From: Bifidobacterium vansinderenii
Lineage (GTDB): Bacteria > Actinomycetota > Actinomycetes > Actinomycetales > Bifidobacteriaceae
Reading direction: 5' to 3'
DNA length: 64,000 bases
NCBI RefSeq assembly: GCF_002234915.1
Contig: NZ_NEWD01000002.1
Span: forward strand, 62,061-126,060
Part shown: piece by piece, positions 24,000 to 30,694 of the stretch
Position numbering within the stretch: the first letter of the stretch is position 1
How the letters are laid out: every line of letters begins with the position of its first letter
Notes under the pieces: model-generated
Told to the model about the DNA's origin: nothing
Seen by the model: the letters and a program-made list of their open reading frames with translations, nothing else
The model's database searches: none
Position numbers and translations under genes: made by a program

Positions 24000-25223
24000 A
24001 TGAGCAAGAATCGCATCGGGGGGGGGGGACTTAGCGTCACCGGCCTGAAACGAGGCCATACCACCCTCACCCTCACGGCCGGGAACATCACCACGAGCAT
24101 CCCGGTCACGGTGATCGACCCGCAGGCTCCCAGCCTGCCCACGGACCCGTCCGCCGGAGTCAGCCTAGACGAGGCACACGTGAAATACTCCCCGCAGGCC
24201 GTCAAAATGACCGCCGAGGCAGGGAAGACCGTGACCGCGCTCCTGTACCCCGACTACCGAGGGCAGGCCACCCCGCAGCGCGTGGGCCTGTGGGTGTGGG
24301 TGGGCCCCGAGAACCTGCCCAGCAAGGCCAGCGGCTCGACTTACACGGCCGTCAGCCTCGGCCGCGGCAACGGCGGCGGCTCCGGCACTCCGATCATCGG
24401 CACGGACCGGTACAAGGGCCTGTTCCCAGGCTGGAACCTGTGCGTGTTCGATACCCAGGCGTATGCGGTCGGGCTGACCGTCCAATGGAGAAGCGAGACG
24501 GGAGGCTCGATCTGGGTGGACAGCCTCATCGTCGAACCGCCCACCCCGAAGGCGGTCATCGTGTTCACGCATGACGTGGCCCCCGGCCAGGTCACGCAGG
24601 ACATGATCGACATGTACCAGACGCGCGGACTCGTGTTCACGTGGGACCAGTCCAACGACAGTAATTGGACGGCCGATCAGGTCGCTCACCTGCTCGGGGC
24701 CGGCGTCACCGATGGCGGCGTGTACTCCGGTCACCCGGAGGACATCGACTACGACACCGGTGATTGGACCGTGGTGGCCGAACGCATGAAACACGTGCGA
24801 GACATTCCCAGTCTGCCGCGCGCCTCGTACGTCGCCAGCACCAGAAACCAGCTCGGCAAGGCGTATCTGGAGCGCCTGACCGATGACGGGTGGCCGCTCA
24901 TTCGAGGCAACTACGGTGGTGGTCTCGGACTGACCATCGACCCCACGTACCGGAGCGTGCCGACGATCGGATACGAGGAGGCGTCCACGAAACTGGACAC
25001 CTACGTGGACCTCGGCGCCATCATCTGCGTGACCGAACACAAGATCGTGGCCGACGGCCAGGGCAGCGACACCACCCAGATCGAGGTATCCAAGTGGACT
25101 GCCCTGCTCGACAGGGTCAAGACGCTTGTCGACGCAGGCAAGCTCGAATGCCTCACCATGCGCCAACTCGCCCAACGATACGTGCCCGACGCACTACACG
25201 CGTGGGACCAACAAACCAACTGA
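24000..25223 (+). CDS. Receptor-binding-type tail protein with deacetylase-like C-terminus and G11-run at its start
   Basis: A 407-residue protein. Only six residues precede eleven Gs (24,018-24,028), read as GGGG at 7-10, then CTTAGC. The following LSVTGLKRGHTTLTLTAG is the C-terminal half of a Big_2 domain like that in the first gene. A beta module comes next (about 50-180, KVEAGKT-type segment, GLWVWVGPENL), and then a domain resembling polysaccharide deacetylases (AVIVFTHDVAPG, about 182; SGHPEDIDYDTG, about 243; IGYEEAS). Metal-site residues look incomplete, so catalysis is doubtful. AAAGGAGC ribosome site present. G-run slippage would stop translation at once. Confidence 0.75.
   Translation: MSKNRIGGGGLSVTGLKRGHTTLTLTAGNITTSIPVTVIDPQAPSLPTDPSAGVSLDEAHVKYSPQAVKMTAEAGKTVTALLYPDYRGQATPQRVGLWVWVGPENLPSKASGSTYTAVSLGRGNGGGSGTPIIGTDRYKGLFPGWNLCVFDTQAYAVGLTVQWRSETGGSIWVDSLIVEPPTPKAVIVFTHDVAPGQVTQDMIDMYQTRGLVFTWDQSNDSNWTADQVAHLLGAGVTDGGVYSGHPEDIDYDTGDWTVVAERMKHVRDIPSLPRASYVASTRNQLGKAYLERLTDDGWPLIRGNYGGGLGLTIDPTYRSVPTIGYEEASTKLDTYVDLGAIICVTEHKIVADGQGSDTTQIEVSKWTALLDRVKTLVDAGKLECLTMRQLAQRYVPDALHAWDQQTN
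24018..24035 (+). repeat. G11-run/TTAGC site 3
   Basis: Eleven Gs at 24,018-24,028, then ACTTAGCG and CACCGGCCT, seven codons into its gene. It starts 401 bases after site 2. Confidence 0.9.
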
Positions 25224-25238
25224 AAGGAGGCCTGGTGC

Positions 25239-26189
25239 ATGCCTAGCATCCAGAAACTGTGCGACAGGATGCGCTACTGGTGCGTGTCCGTGTCGCTCGG
25301 CTACGACCAGTCCCAGCGCTGGAACATCTATCCCGGCGGCGAATGCGACTGTTCGAGTCTGGTGATCCACTGCCTCAGGGAGGCGGGATTCGATACAGGC
25401 TCTGCGTCATATACCGGGAACATGAGCCAGCAGCTGTGCGCCCGAGGATGGAAACGCCTGCCGAACAACGGCCGTCCCGCAAAGGGCGACATCCTGCTCA
25501 ACGACGTGCACCACGTGGCCGTCTACCTCGGCGGCGGCAAGCTCGCCCAGGCCAGCATCGACGAACGCGGCCGGGCCAGCGGCGGCCAGTCCGGCGACCA
25601 GACAGGCTATGAGACCAATATCCGCAGCTATTACAACTATCCGTGGTCCTGTTATCTCAGGTACGCGGGCTCGACCGAACAGGAGGACGACATGACACCA
25701 AACGACGTATGGAACGCCGGTCTCGGACAGGAGGGCACCTACGGCAAGGACGACATCCCCGCGTGGATGCACCTGTCGTTCGCGCACTACGACACCGCCA
25801 GGCTGTTCGCGATTCTGGGCCGCACCGACGACGCGGGACTGGGCGACGGCACATCGGGCAACATCTACGAGCGCACCGTCAACATCGACAAGCGCGTGCG
25901 TGACATGGCCGGCATGCTGTCCCGCACGGACGACGCCGGCACGGGCGACGGGACCGACGGGGATCTCTACACGCGCGTGGTCAACATCGACAAGAGGGTC
26001 AGGGAGATGACCGCGACGATCGCCGCGCAGGCCGCCGCGATCGAGGCCCTGTCCAAGGCGCTCGGCCAGGATCCCGTCGACATGGCCGACGTGGTCGAAC
26101 AGGCCGTCAGGGAAAAGCTCGACAGCCTCACCATCAGCCTGTCCACCAACACCATCACCGCACCCAAGACAAAGAAGGAGACCGAATGA
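25239..26189 (+). CDS. Endolysin, NlpC/P60 (CHAP-like) peptidase with C-terminal repeats
   Basis: The 316-residue lysin begins with a cysteine-peptidase domain (about 1-150): catalytic Cys38 in CDCSSLV, and His91/His92 in VHHVAVYLGGG after GDILL. It would cut peptidoglycan peptide links at lysis. The C-terminal half contains two 34-residue repeats (each RTDDAG.GDGT...VNIDKRVR.M, from DNA 25,821 and 25,923), then a coiled segment (TIAAQAAAIEALSKAL) and ends KTKKETE. The repeats are probably a wall-binding or oligomerising part. Start ATG with GAAAGGAGG. It overlaps the holin start by four bases. Confidence 0.9.
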   Translation: MPSIQKLCDRMRYWCVSVSLGYDQSQRWNIYPGGECDCSSLVIHCLREAGFDTGSASYTGNMSQQLCARGWKRLPNNGRPAKGDILLNDVHHVAVYLGGGKLAQASIDERGRASGGQSGDQTGYETNIRSYYNYPWSCYLRYAGSTEQEDDMTPNDVWNAGLGQEGTYGKDDIPAWMHLSFAHYDTARLFAILGRTDDAGLGDGTSGNIYERTVNIDKRVRDMAGMLSRTDDAGTGDGTDGDLYTRVVNIDKRVREMTATIAAQAAAIEALSKALGQDPVDMADVVEQAVREKLDSLTISLSTNTITAPKTKKETE

Positions 26190-26539
26190 GCGACGAAACC
26201 ACGGATCCGGCCCAGAACCGAGTCGAGACCCACACCACCGACCTCACCGAAAGCCTGCCGCCCGACGTGCAGGAGATCTGGTACAAGGGGCAGCGCGTGC
26301 TGAGGACCATCGTCCAGATCGTGATCGCGTTCGCCCTGAGCGCGCCGACGATCACCGCGATCATCGACGCCCTGGGCATCCCGGTCGACACGCACATCGG
26401 TGCGTTCCTCGCCTCGATCGGCGTGGCCACCACCGCCATCGCCGCGGCCATCACCCGAGTCATGGCCATCCCCACGGTCAACCAGTGGCTCGTGAGCATC
26501 GGCCTCGGCAGCGTGCCCAAGGACAGCCTCAACCACTAG
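26186..26539 (+). CDS. Holin
   Basis: A 117-residue protein with two hydrophobic stretches: TIVQIVIAFALSAPTITAII (about 40-60) and IGAFLASIGVATTAIAAAIT (about 71-90), with charged ends. This is the usual class II holin topology. It overlaps the endolysin stop by four bases (ATGA), as expected for a lysis pair, and is the last phage gene before the attachment region. The order endolysin-holin is common in actinophages. Confidence 0.88.
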   Translation: MSDETTDPAQNRVETHTTDLTESLPPDVQEIWYKGQRVLRTIVQIVIAFALSAPTITAIIDALGIPVDTHIGAFLASIGVATTAIAAAITRVMAIPTVNQWLVSIGLGSVPKDSLNH

Positions 26540-26570
26540 GTTGGTACGGCAGCTGCACATCTGAAAGTCA

Positions 26571-26608
26571 TGCCCCGTCTGACGCCAAACGTCGGACGGG
26601 GCAGTTTT
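26571..26608 (+). terminator. Rho-independent terminator of the phage late operon
   Basis: TGCCCCGTC pairs with GACGGGGCA and an inner TGACG/CGTC extends the stem, followed by TTTT. It begins 31 bases after the holin stop. Confidence 0.88.
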
Positions 26609-26759
26609 CCGTATATGGCGACACGCCGATGTCCCAGCTCACCGTTTGGGACATTTTTGGGACAGGAATCATTTTCTCCACGGGACTCATTAGACTCATT
26701 CGACGTCAATAACCGTGTTAAAACCCTTGGAATCATGCCAAACCGCATAATTCCAAGGA

Positions 26760-26793
26760 CCGGTCTGCGGGTTCAAGTCCCGCTCCGGACACC
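26760..26793 (+). pseudogene. tRNA 3' fragment (probable attR core), isotype unclear
   Basis: The T arm GCGGG-TTCAAGT-CCCGC and 3' acceptor half TCCGGAC with ACC are present, but no matching D arm or 5' acceptor (GTCCGGA) is found upstream. This is what a prophage leaves at its far end after integrating into a tRNA gene; the intact tRNA would be at the left junction, outside the window. The 3' half is leucine-like, but the evidence is thin. Confidence 0.5.
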
Positions 26794-26797
26794 GATT

Positions 26798-26827
26798 AAC
26801 CCGGGAGTTTCGACTTCCGGGTTTTTT
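26798..26827 (+). terminator. Terminator after the tRNA fragment
   Basis: AACCCGG pairs with CCGGGTT around GAGTTTCGACTT, followed by a T6 run, at the usual distance behind a tRNA gene. Confidence 0.85.
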
Positions 26828-26892
26828 GTTATCCAAACGGTCTCGCACCGCTTATTTCCAGATTCGCCGCGACGGCGACCCAAGGTAGGATC

Positions 26893-27759
26893 ATGCGCTA
26901 CATTCACATCGACTCCATCGACGACGAGCGACTTGCCTCGTTCACCCACCTGACCGAACCGCAGCTACGCAATCGTCTCGAGCCCTCCATGGGCATGTTC
27001 ATCGCGGAATCCCCCAAGGTGATCGACCGTGCGCTGGCCGCGGACGTGGAGCCCGTGTCGTTCCTGGTCGAGGAGGCCTGGCTGTCCGGCATGGAGCCGG
27101 AGTTTGCACAGGTCGACGAGCGCTGGGGCACCGACGTTCCCGTGTACATCGCCACCAGCGAAGAGCTCAAGCGCATCACCGGATATCGTCTGCACCGTGG
27201 AGCGCTCGCCACCATGCGCCGTTGGACGCTGCCCAGCGTGGAGGACATCTGCCGCAATGCGTCGCGCGTCGCGGTGATGGAGAACATCGTGGATCCCACC
27301 AACGTCGGCGCGCTCATGCGTTCGGCGGCCGCGCTGAACGTGGACGCCGTACTGGTCACGCCGTCGTGCGGAGATCCGCTGTACCGCCGCGCCGCCCGCG
27401 TCTCGATGGGCACGGTGTTCCAGGTGCCGTGGACGCGCATCGGCGGCGACGACACGCACTACTGGCCGTGGAAGGGTCTGAAGCAGCTGCACGAATGCGG
27501 TCTGACCACGGCGGCTCTGGCGCTCACCGACGACTCCATCGGTCTGGACGATCTTGTGGAACGACTGAACAACACGCCCGACACTCCGGGACACATCGAT
27601 CGTCTTGCGATGATTTTCGGCACCGAGGGCGACGGTCTGAGCCGTCATACCATCGCCAACGCCGATCTGACCGTGAAGATTCCCATGGGTCACGATGTGG
27701 ACAGCCTGAATGTCGCGGCTTCCAGCGCCGTTACGTTCTGGGCGACGCGCCGACGCTGA
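26893..27759 (+). CDS. TrmH/SpoU-family RNA 2'-O-methyltransferase
   Basis: At 288 aa, this has the three SPOUT signature motifs in the C-terminal domain: NIVDPTNVGALMRSAAAL (motif 1, about 134-151), IFGTEGDGLS (motif 2, about 238-247) and IPMGHDVDSLNVAASSAV (motif 3, about 260-277), which bind S-adenosylmethionine in a trefoil knot. The N-terminal part (about 1-100) is a substrate-binding domain like that in rRNA/tRNA methyltransferases (FIAESPKVIDRAL). Which RNA it modifies cannot be told. ATG follows GGTAGGA. First chromosomal gene right of the prophage. Confidence 0.92.
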   Translation: MRYIHIDSIDDERLASFTHLTEPQLRNRLEPSMGMFIAESPKVIDRALAADVEPVSFLVEEAWLSGMEPEFAQVDERWGTDVPVYIATSEELKRITGYRLHRGALATMRRWTLPSVEDICRNASRVAVMENIVDPTNVGALMRSAAALNVDAVLVTPSCGDPLYRRAARVSMGTVFQVPWTRIGGDDTHYWPWKGLKQLHECGLTTAALALTDDSIGLDDLVERLNNTPDTPGHIDRLAMIFGTEGDGLSRHTIANADLTVKIPMGHDVDSLNVAASSAVTFWATRRR

Positions 27760-27946
27760 CACGAATGCATCGGCGTGTCGCAAGGCGCGATTTCCCGGAA
27801 TTCGAACATGACCTATAGGTAACGGCACGGCAAACGATTAACGAAAACCCGCAACACCCTCAACACCCACGCACATAATCACGATTTTTGTGAGATTATA
27901 GAGGCATTGTTTCAACTCACCGACGAGTAGAAGGCAGGGGATACCC

Positions 27947-29191
27947 ATGAAGAGAAACCCGAAAGTGCTCTCGATAGTGCTGGCAGGCGGCGAAGGCACG
28001 CGTCTGATGCCGCTGACCCGTGATCGAGCCAAGCCGGCCGTGCCGTTCGGCGGCGTGTTCCGCCTGATCGACTTCCCGCTGAGCAATCTGGTGAACTCTG
28101 ATTTCCGTCACATCATCGTGCTCACGCAGTATAAGTCCCACTCGCTTGACCGTCACATCTCCCAGGTTTGGCGCTTCTCGTCCCTGCTCGGCAACTACGT
28201 CTCCCCCGTTCCCGCCCAGCAGCGTCTTGGCAAACACTGGTATCTCGGCTCCGCCGACGCCATCTACCAGACGACCAACATCATCGAGGATGTCAAGCCC
28301 GACATCGTGGTGATCGTCGGCGCCGATCACGTCTACCGCATGGACTTCCAGCAGATGGTGGAATCGCATATCGAGTCCGGCGCCGAGTTCACGGTGGCCG
28401 GCATCCGCCAGCCGATCAGCCAGTCGAATCAGTTCGGCGTGATCAACACCGATCCGAACCACCCCGGTCTCATCACCCACTTCGAGGAGAAGCCCGCCAC
28501 CACGCAGGGTCTGCCGGACGATCCGTCGATGATGCTGGCCTCCATGGGTAACTACGTCGCCAACACCGACGCCCTGTTTGACGCGCTGCGCAAGGACGAG
28601 AAGGCCAAGGACACCAAGCACGACATGGGCGGTGACATCGCCCCCTACTTCGCGTCCCGCGGCGAGGCCGGAGTCTACGACTTCACGACCAACGAGATCC
28701 CCGGTTCCACCGAGAAGGACCACGCCTACTGGCGTGATGTGGGTACGATCAAGCAGTTCTACGATGCCCACATGGACCTGATCGCCTACGTGCCGGAATT
28801 CAACCTGTACAACACGGATTGGCCGATCTACACCTACTCCGGCTCCCTGCCGCCGGCAAAGTTCGTGCACGCCGGCCGCGATCGTCTCGGCCACGCCACC
28901 GACTCGATCATCTCCCCCGGCGTGATCATCTCCGGTGGTGAGGTGCATCATTCGGTCATCTCCCCGAACGTGCGCATCCACTCCTGGTCGCAGATCGTCG
29001 ACTCGATCCTGTTCAACAATGTCACGATCAACCGTCGTGCCCGCGTGTACAAGGCGATTCTCGACAAGAACGTCGTGCTCACGGAGAACGCGACCGTCGG
29101 CATCGACACCGAGCGCGATCTTGAGCGTGGCTTCACGGTGACCGCCGAGGGTATCACCGTGGTGCCGAAGGGTACGATCGTCACCGACTGA
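27947..29191 (+). CDS. glgC: Glucose-1-phosphate adenylyltransferase (ADP-glucose pyrophosphorylase)
   Basis: Makes ADP-glucose from glucose-1-phosphate and ATP, the first step of glycogen synthesis. At 414 aa it shows the nucleotide motif [12 protein letters not shown] (about 10-21), the effector-region KPAVPFGG and the glucose-phosphate site FEEKPATTQ. The metal/substrate segment GADHVYRMD is present (about 126-134). The C-terminal left-handed beta helix runs from about 290 to 414 (repeats such as [19 protein letters not shown]). Start with AGGCAGGGGA upstream. A strong terminator follows the stop by 35 bases, so it is transcribed alone. Confidence 0.96.
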   Translation: MKRNPKVLSIVLAGGEGTRLMPLTRDRAKPAVPFGGVFRLIDFPLSNLVNSDFRHIIVLTQYKSHSLDRHISQVWRFSSLLGNYVSPVPAQQRLGKHWYLGSADAIYQTTNIIEDVKPDIVVIVGADHVYRMDFQQMVESHIESGAEFTVAGIRQPISQSNQFGVINTDPNHPGLITHFEEKPATTQGLPDDPSMMLASMGNYVANTDALFDALRKDEKAKDTKHDMGGDIAPYFASRGEAGVYDFTTNEIPGSTEKDHAYWRDVGTIKQFYDAHMDLIAYVPEFNLYNTDWPIYTYSGSLPPAKFVHAGRDRLGHATDSIISPGVIISGGEVHHSVISPNVRIHSWSQIVDSILFNNVTINRRARVYKAILDKNVVLTENATVGIDTERDLERGFTVTAEGITVVPKGTIVTD

Positions 29192-29225
29192 TCGCATACC
29201 CCGCGCATAACGGCGTAGAGACGAG

Positions 29226-29266
29226 AAGGGTCTGAACCCAGAGAATATGGGTTCAGACCCTTTTCT
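29226..29266 (+). terminator. Terminator after glgC
   Basis: A 15-bp perfect stem (AAGGGTCTGAACCCA paired with TGGGTTCAGACCCTT) with a 7-base loop, followed by TTCTT. Confidence 0.9.
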
Positions 29267-29333
29267 TGTACCTTGCCAAGGAAAACCTAGGCACCTCGCC
29301 ATCACTGTCAATCGGCAATCCCAAAACGGCATG

Positions 29334-29359
29334 AAAAAGGCGCCCTCTCAGGGGCGCCC
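29334..29359 (-). terminator. Terminator of the SUF operon
   Basis: On the minus strand, GGGCGCC pairs with GGCGCC around a short loop and is followed by TTTTT. It lies 20 bases beyond the last gene of the operon. Confidence 0.85.
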
Positions 29360-29378
29360 GAATATCATGTCTACGCGA

Positions 29379-29972
29379 TCACGCGCCGTAGGTGGGCAGG
29401 TTGTTGAAGTTGAATCCCAGCGCGGAGAGCTGGGCCTGTCCCTCGGGGGTGATCTTGTCGATCGTCCACGGCGGGGTCCACGTCCAGTCGATGCGGAATT
29501 CCTCGACCAAGCCGGCCAGCACGCTTGCCGTCTCGTCCTCGATGAGGTCGGTCAGCGGGCACGCGGGCGTGGTGAGGGTCATGGTGATGATGGCCCTGCC
29601 GAGTTCGTCGATCTCGATGCCGTATACCAGACCGAGGTCGATCACGTCAATACCAAGTTCGGGGTCGATGACCTGATGCATCGCCTCGCGCACGTCCTTG
29701 GCGGTGGCACGACCGATGTCGTCCACGGCCTTCAGTTCGATGCCGCCGTCCTCGGGGTCCTCTCCCCCGCACCCGCATGCGCCGTGGTCGTTGCCGCAGC
29801 CGCAGGTGTCGGCGGAAGTCGCGGATCCGCCGTCCTTGTTCGCCTGCACACTGCCGGCGAGATTCGGGTTCGCCATCACCTGACGGGCCGCCTTCTCGTC
29901 ACCCAGCGCGCGTTCCACGGATGCGAAGATCGAATCCGTGGGCTCGGGAACCAGATTGCTGTTATCGCCCAT
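29379..29972 (-). CDS. MIP18/DUF59 iron-sulfur assembly factor with Cys-rich N-terminal extension
   Basis: A 197-residue protein in the SUF operon, directly after sufU (abutting). The MIP18 domain (about 95-175) includes the conserved HQVIDPELGIDVIDLGLVYGI and TTPACPLTDLIEDE with its Cys. This family (SufT/PaaD-like) helps mature or deliver Fe-S clusters. Unusual is the N-terminal ~90 residues: a poorly structured region containing Cys57, Cys59, Cys66 and Cys68 in the motif TCGCGNDHGACGCG. Standard SufT proteins lack this, so it may bind metal or a cluster. End of the operon; a terminator follows. Confidence 0.85.
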   Translation of the reverse strand: MGDNSNLVPEPTDSIFASVERALGDEKAARQVMANPNLAGSVQANKDGGSATSADTCGCGNDHGACGCGGEDPEDGGIELKAVDDIGRATAKDVREAMHQVIDPELGIDVIDLGLVYGIEIDELGRAIITMTLTTPACPLTDLIEDETASVLAGLVEEFRIDWTWTPPWTIDKITPEGQAQLSALGFNFNNLPTYGA

Positions 29973-30560
29973 TTACGCCTCCTTTGCGTTCATCTGAGCC
30001 AATGCCTGTGCCATGGAATCCTTCAGGCCCTCCCATCCGAGCAGCGCGCACTTGATGCGCATTGGGTAGCGGGAGACTCCCTGGAAGACCACGGCGTCGC
30101 CGAGCTCCTCCTCCATGGCCTCATCGTCAAGACCAGCGCCGCGCGATTCCATAAGCTTGTGGAATGCATGGAACAGTTCCATGGCCTCGTCCACGGTCTT
30201 GCCATCCACAAGATCAACCATAATCGAAAGGCTGGCCTGTGAGATGGAGCATCCCTGCCCGTCCCAGACCAGATGCTCGATGTGCTGGGGCTTGCCGTCG
30301 GTGCCGTCGGAGATCTCCACCCGTACGGTGACCTCGTCGCCGCAGGTGGGGTTGAACTGGTGGGACTGGGCCGGCACGCAATATTCGTGGGTTGCGCTCA
30401 GCGTGCTTTCCCCGGCACTGAGACTGTCTACGCCGATGGTCGCCTGCTGGCCCTTCTCGGCGGTGAAACTCACCTTGCCATGCGGTGTTTTCGAAGCCTC
30501 GAGGATGACCTCCTGGTACATCTGCTCGAGTTCTTCGCTGCTCATTCCGTAATCTGCCAT
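29973..30560 (-). CDS. sufU: Fe-S cluster assembly scaffold / sulfurtransferase SufU
   Basis: A 195-residue zinc protein that takes persulfide from SufS and hands it to SufBCD. The three conserved zinc-binding Cys are seen in NPTCGDEVTV, GQGCSISQAS and IKCALLGW, plus the Asp of the first site. Start at ATG (30,560) with GAGGG upstream; the longer open frame extends to 30,641 without a ribosome site and is not used. It is slightly longer than typical SufU (about 145-150 aa) because of an insertion before the first Cys region (GKVSFTAEKGQQATIGVDSL). Lies downstream of sufS with a 134-base gap containing a hairpin. Confidence 0.9.
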   Translation of the reverse strand: MADYGMSSEELEQMYQEVILEASKTPHGKVSFTAEKGQQATIGVDSLSAGESTLSATHEYCVPAQSHQFNPTCGDEVTVRVEISDGTDGKPQHIEHLVWDGQGCSISQASLSIMVDLVDGKTVDEAMELFHAFHKLMESRGAGLDDEAMEEELGDAVVFQGVSRYPMRIKCALLGWEGLKDSMAQALAQMNAKEA

Positions 30561-30623
30561 GCCCTCTAACCTAGTGGCGCGCCCTGACTTGGACGCGCCG
30601 TACTTCTCCCAGCGAAACGACGA

Positions 30624-30657
30624 TTCCGTCCGCAGATCCATATCTCCACGGACGGAA
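30624..30657 (-). other. Hairpin between sufS and sufU
   Basis: TTCCGTCCG and CGGACGGAA form a perfect 9-bp stem around a 16-base loop inside the operon, without a T-run. It could be an attenuator or a processing/stability element. Confidence 0.55.
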
Positions 30658-30694
30658 CCATATGCCGGTCCTCTTCTGTCCGGTCCGACAGCGC

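Larger units (their letters stand above)
1..26790 (+). mobile_element. Siphovirus-type prophage, late-gene half, right end complete
   Basis: Genes 1-26,540 are all on the + strand, tightly packed and often overlapping by 1-8 bases. They follow the standard order of long-tailed temperate phages: HNH, terminase, portal, MuF, scaffold, capsid, connectors, tail tube, chaperones, tape measure, tail tip, fibres, endolysin, holin. The right edge is placed near 26,790, where a tRNA 3' end precedes unrelated chromosomal genes. No integrase, repressor, replication or excision gene is present, so the left half lies outside the window. No disrupted late gene was seen, so the morphogenesis module looks intact. 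Confidence 0.95.
26600..26892 (+). other. Prophage-chromosome junction (probable attR) region
   Basis: No gene lies between 26,540 and 26,892. Features: inverted and direct copies of TGGGACA (TGTCCCA at 26,630, TGGGACA at 26,647 and 26,658), a direct repeat GACTCATT (26,684 and 26,693), a strong hairpin (26,725-26,758: CCTTGGAAT/ATTCCAAGG plus ATGC/GCAT), then a tRNA 3' end (T arm GCGGG-TTCAAGT-CCCGC at 26,767 and an acceptor-like TCCGGACACC) and its terminator. The repeats fit integrase arm sites, and the tRNA end fits the common integration core. Beyond it, ordinary chromosomal genes start. Confidence 0.65.

Noticed and set aside
22617-24028. G-runs as simple sequencing or assembly error
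   Set aside because: All three runs sit in the frame that keeps their gene open, with lengths of 9, 10 and 11 matching the different surrounding bases; random errors would break at least one frame. Exact lengths still need checking.
1-26790. Integrase, recombinase or immunity repressor within the visible prophage
   Set aside because: No protein has tyrosine or serine recombinase motifs or a Cro/CI-type domain; these genes must be further left.
26701-26793. A tmRNA or complete tRNA at the prophage right end
   Set aside because: Only a T arm and 3' acceptor half are present; no GGGGCT-type 5' end, tag frame or D arm was found.
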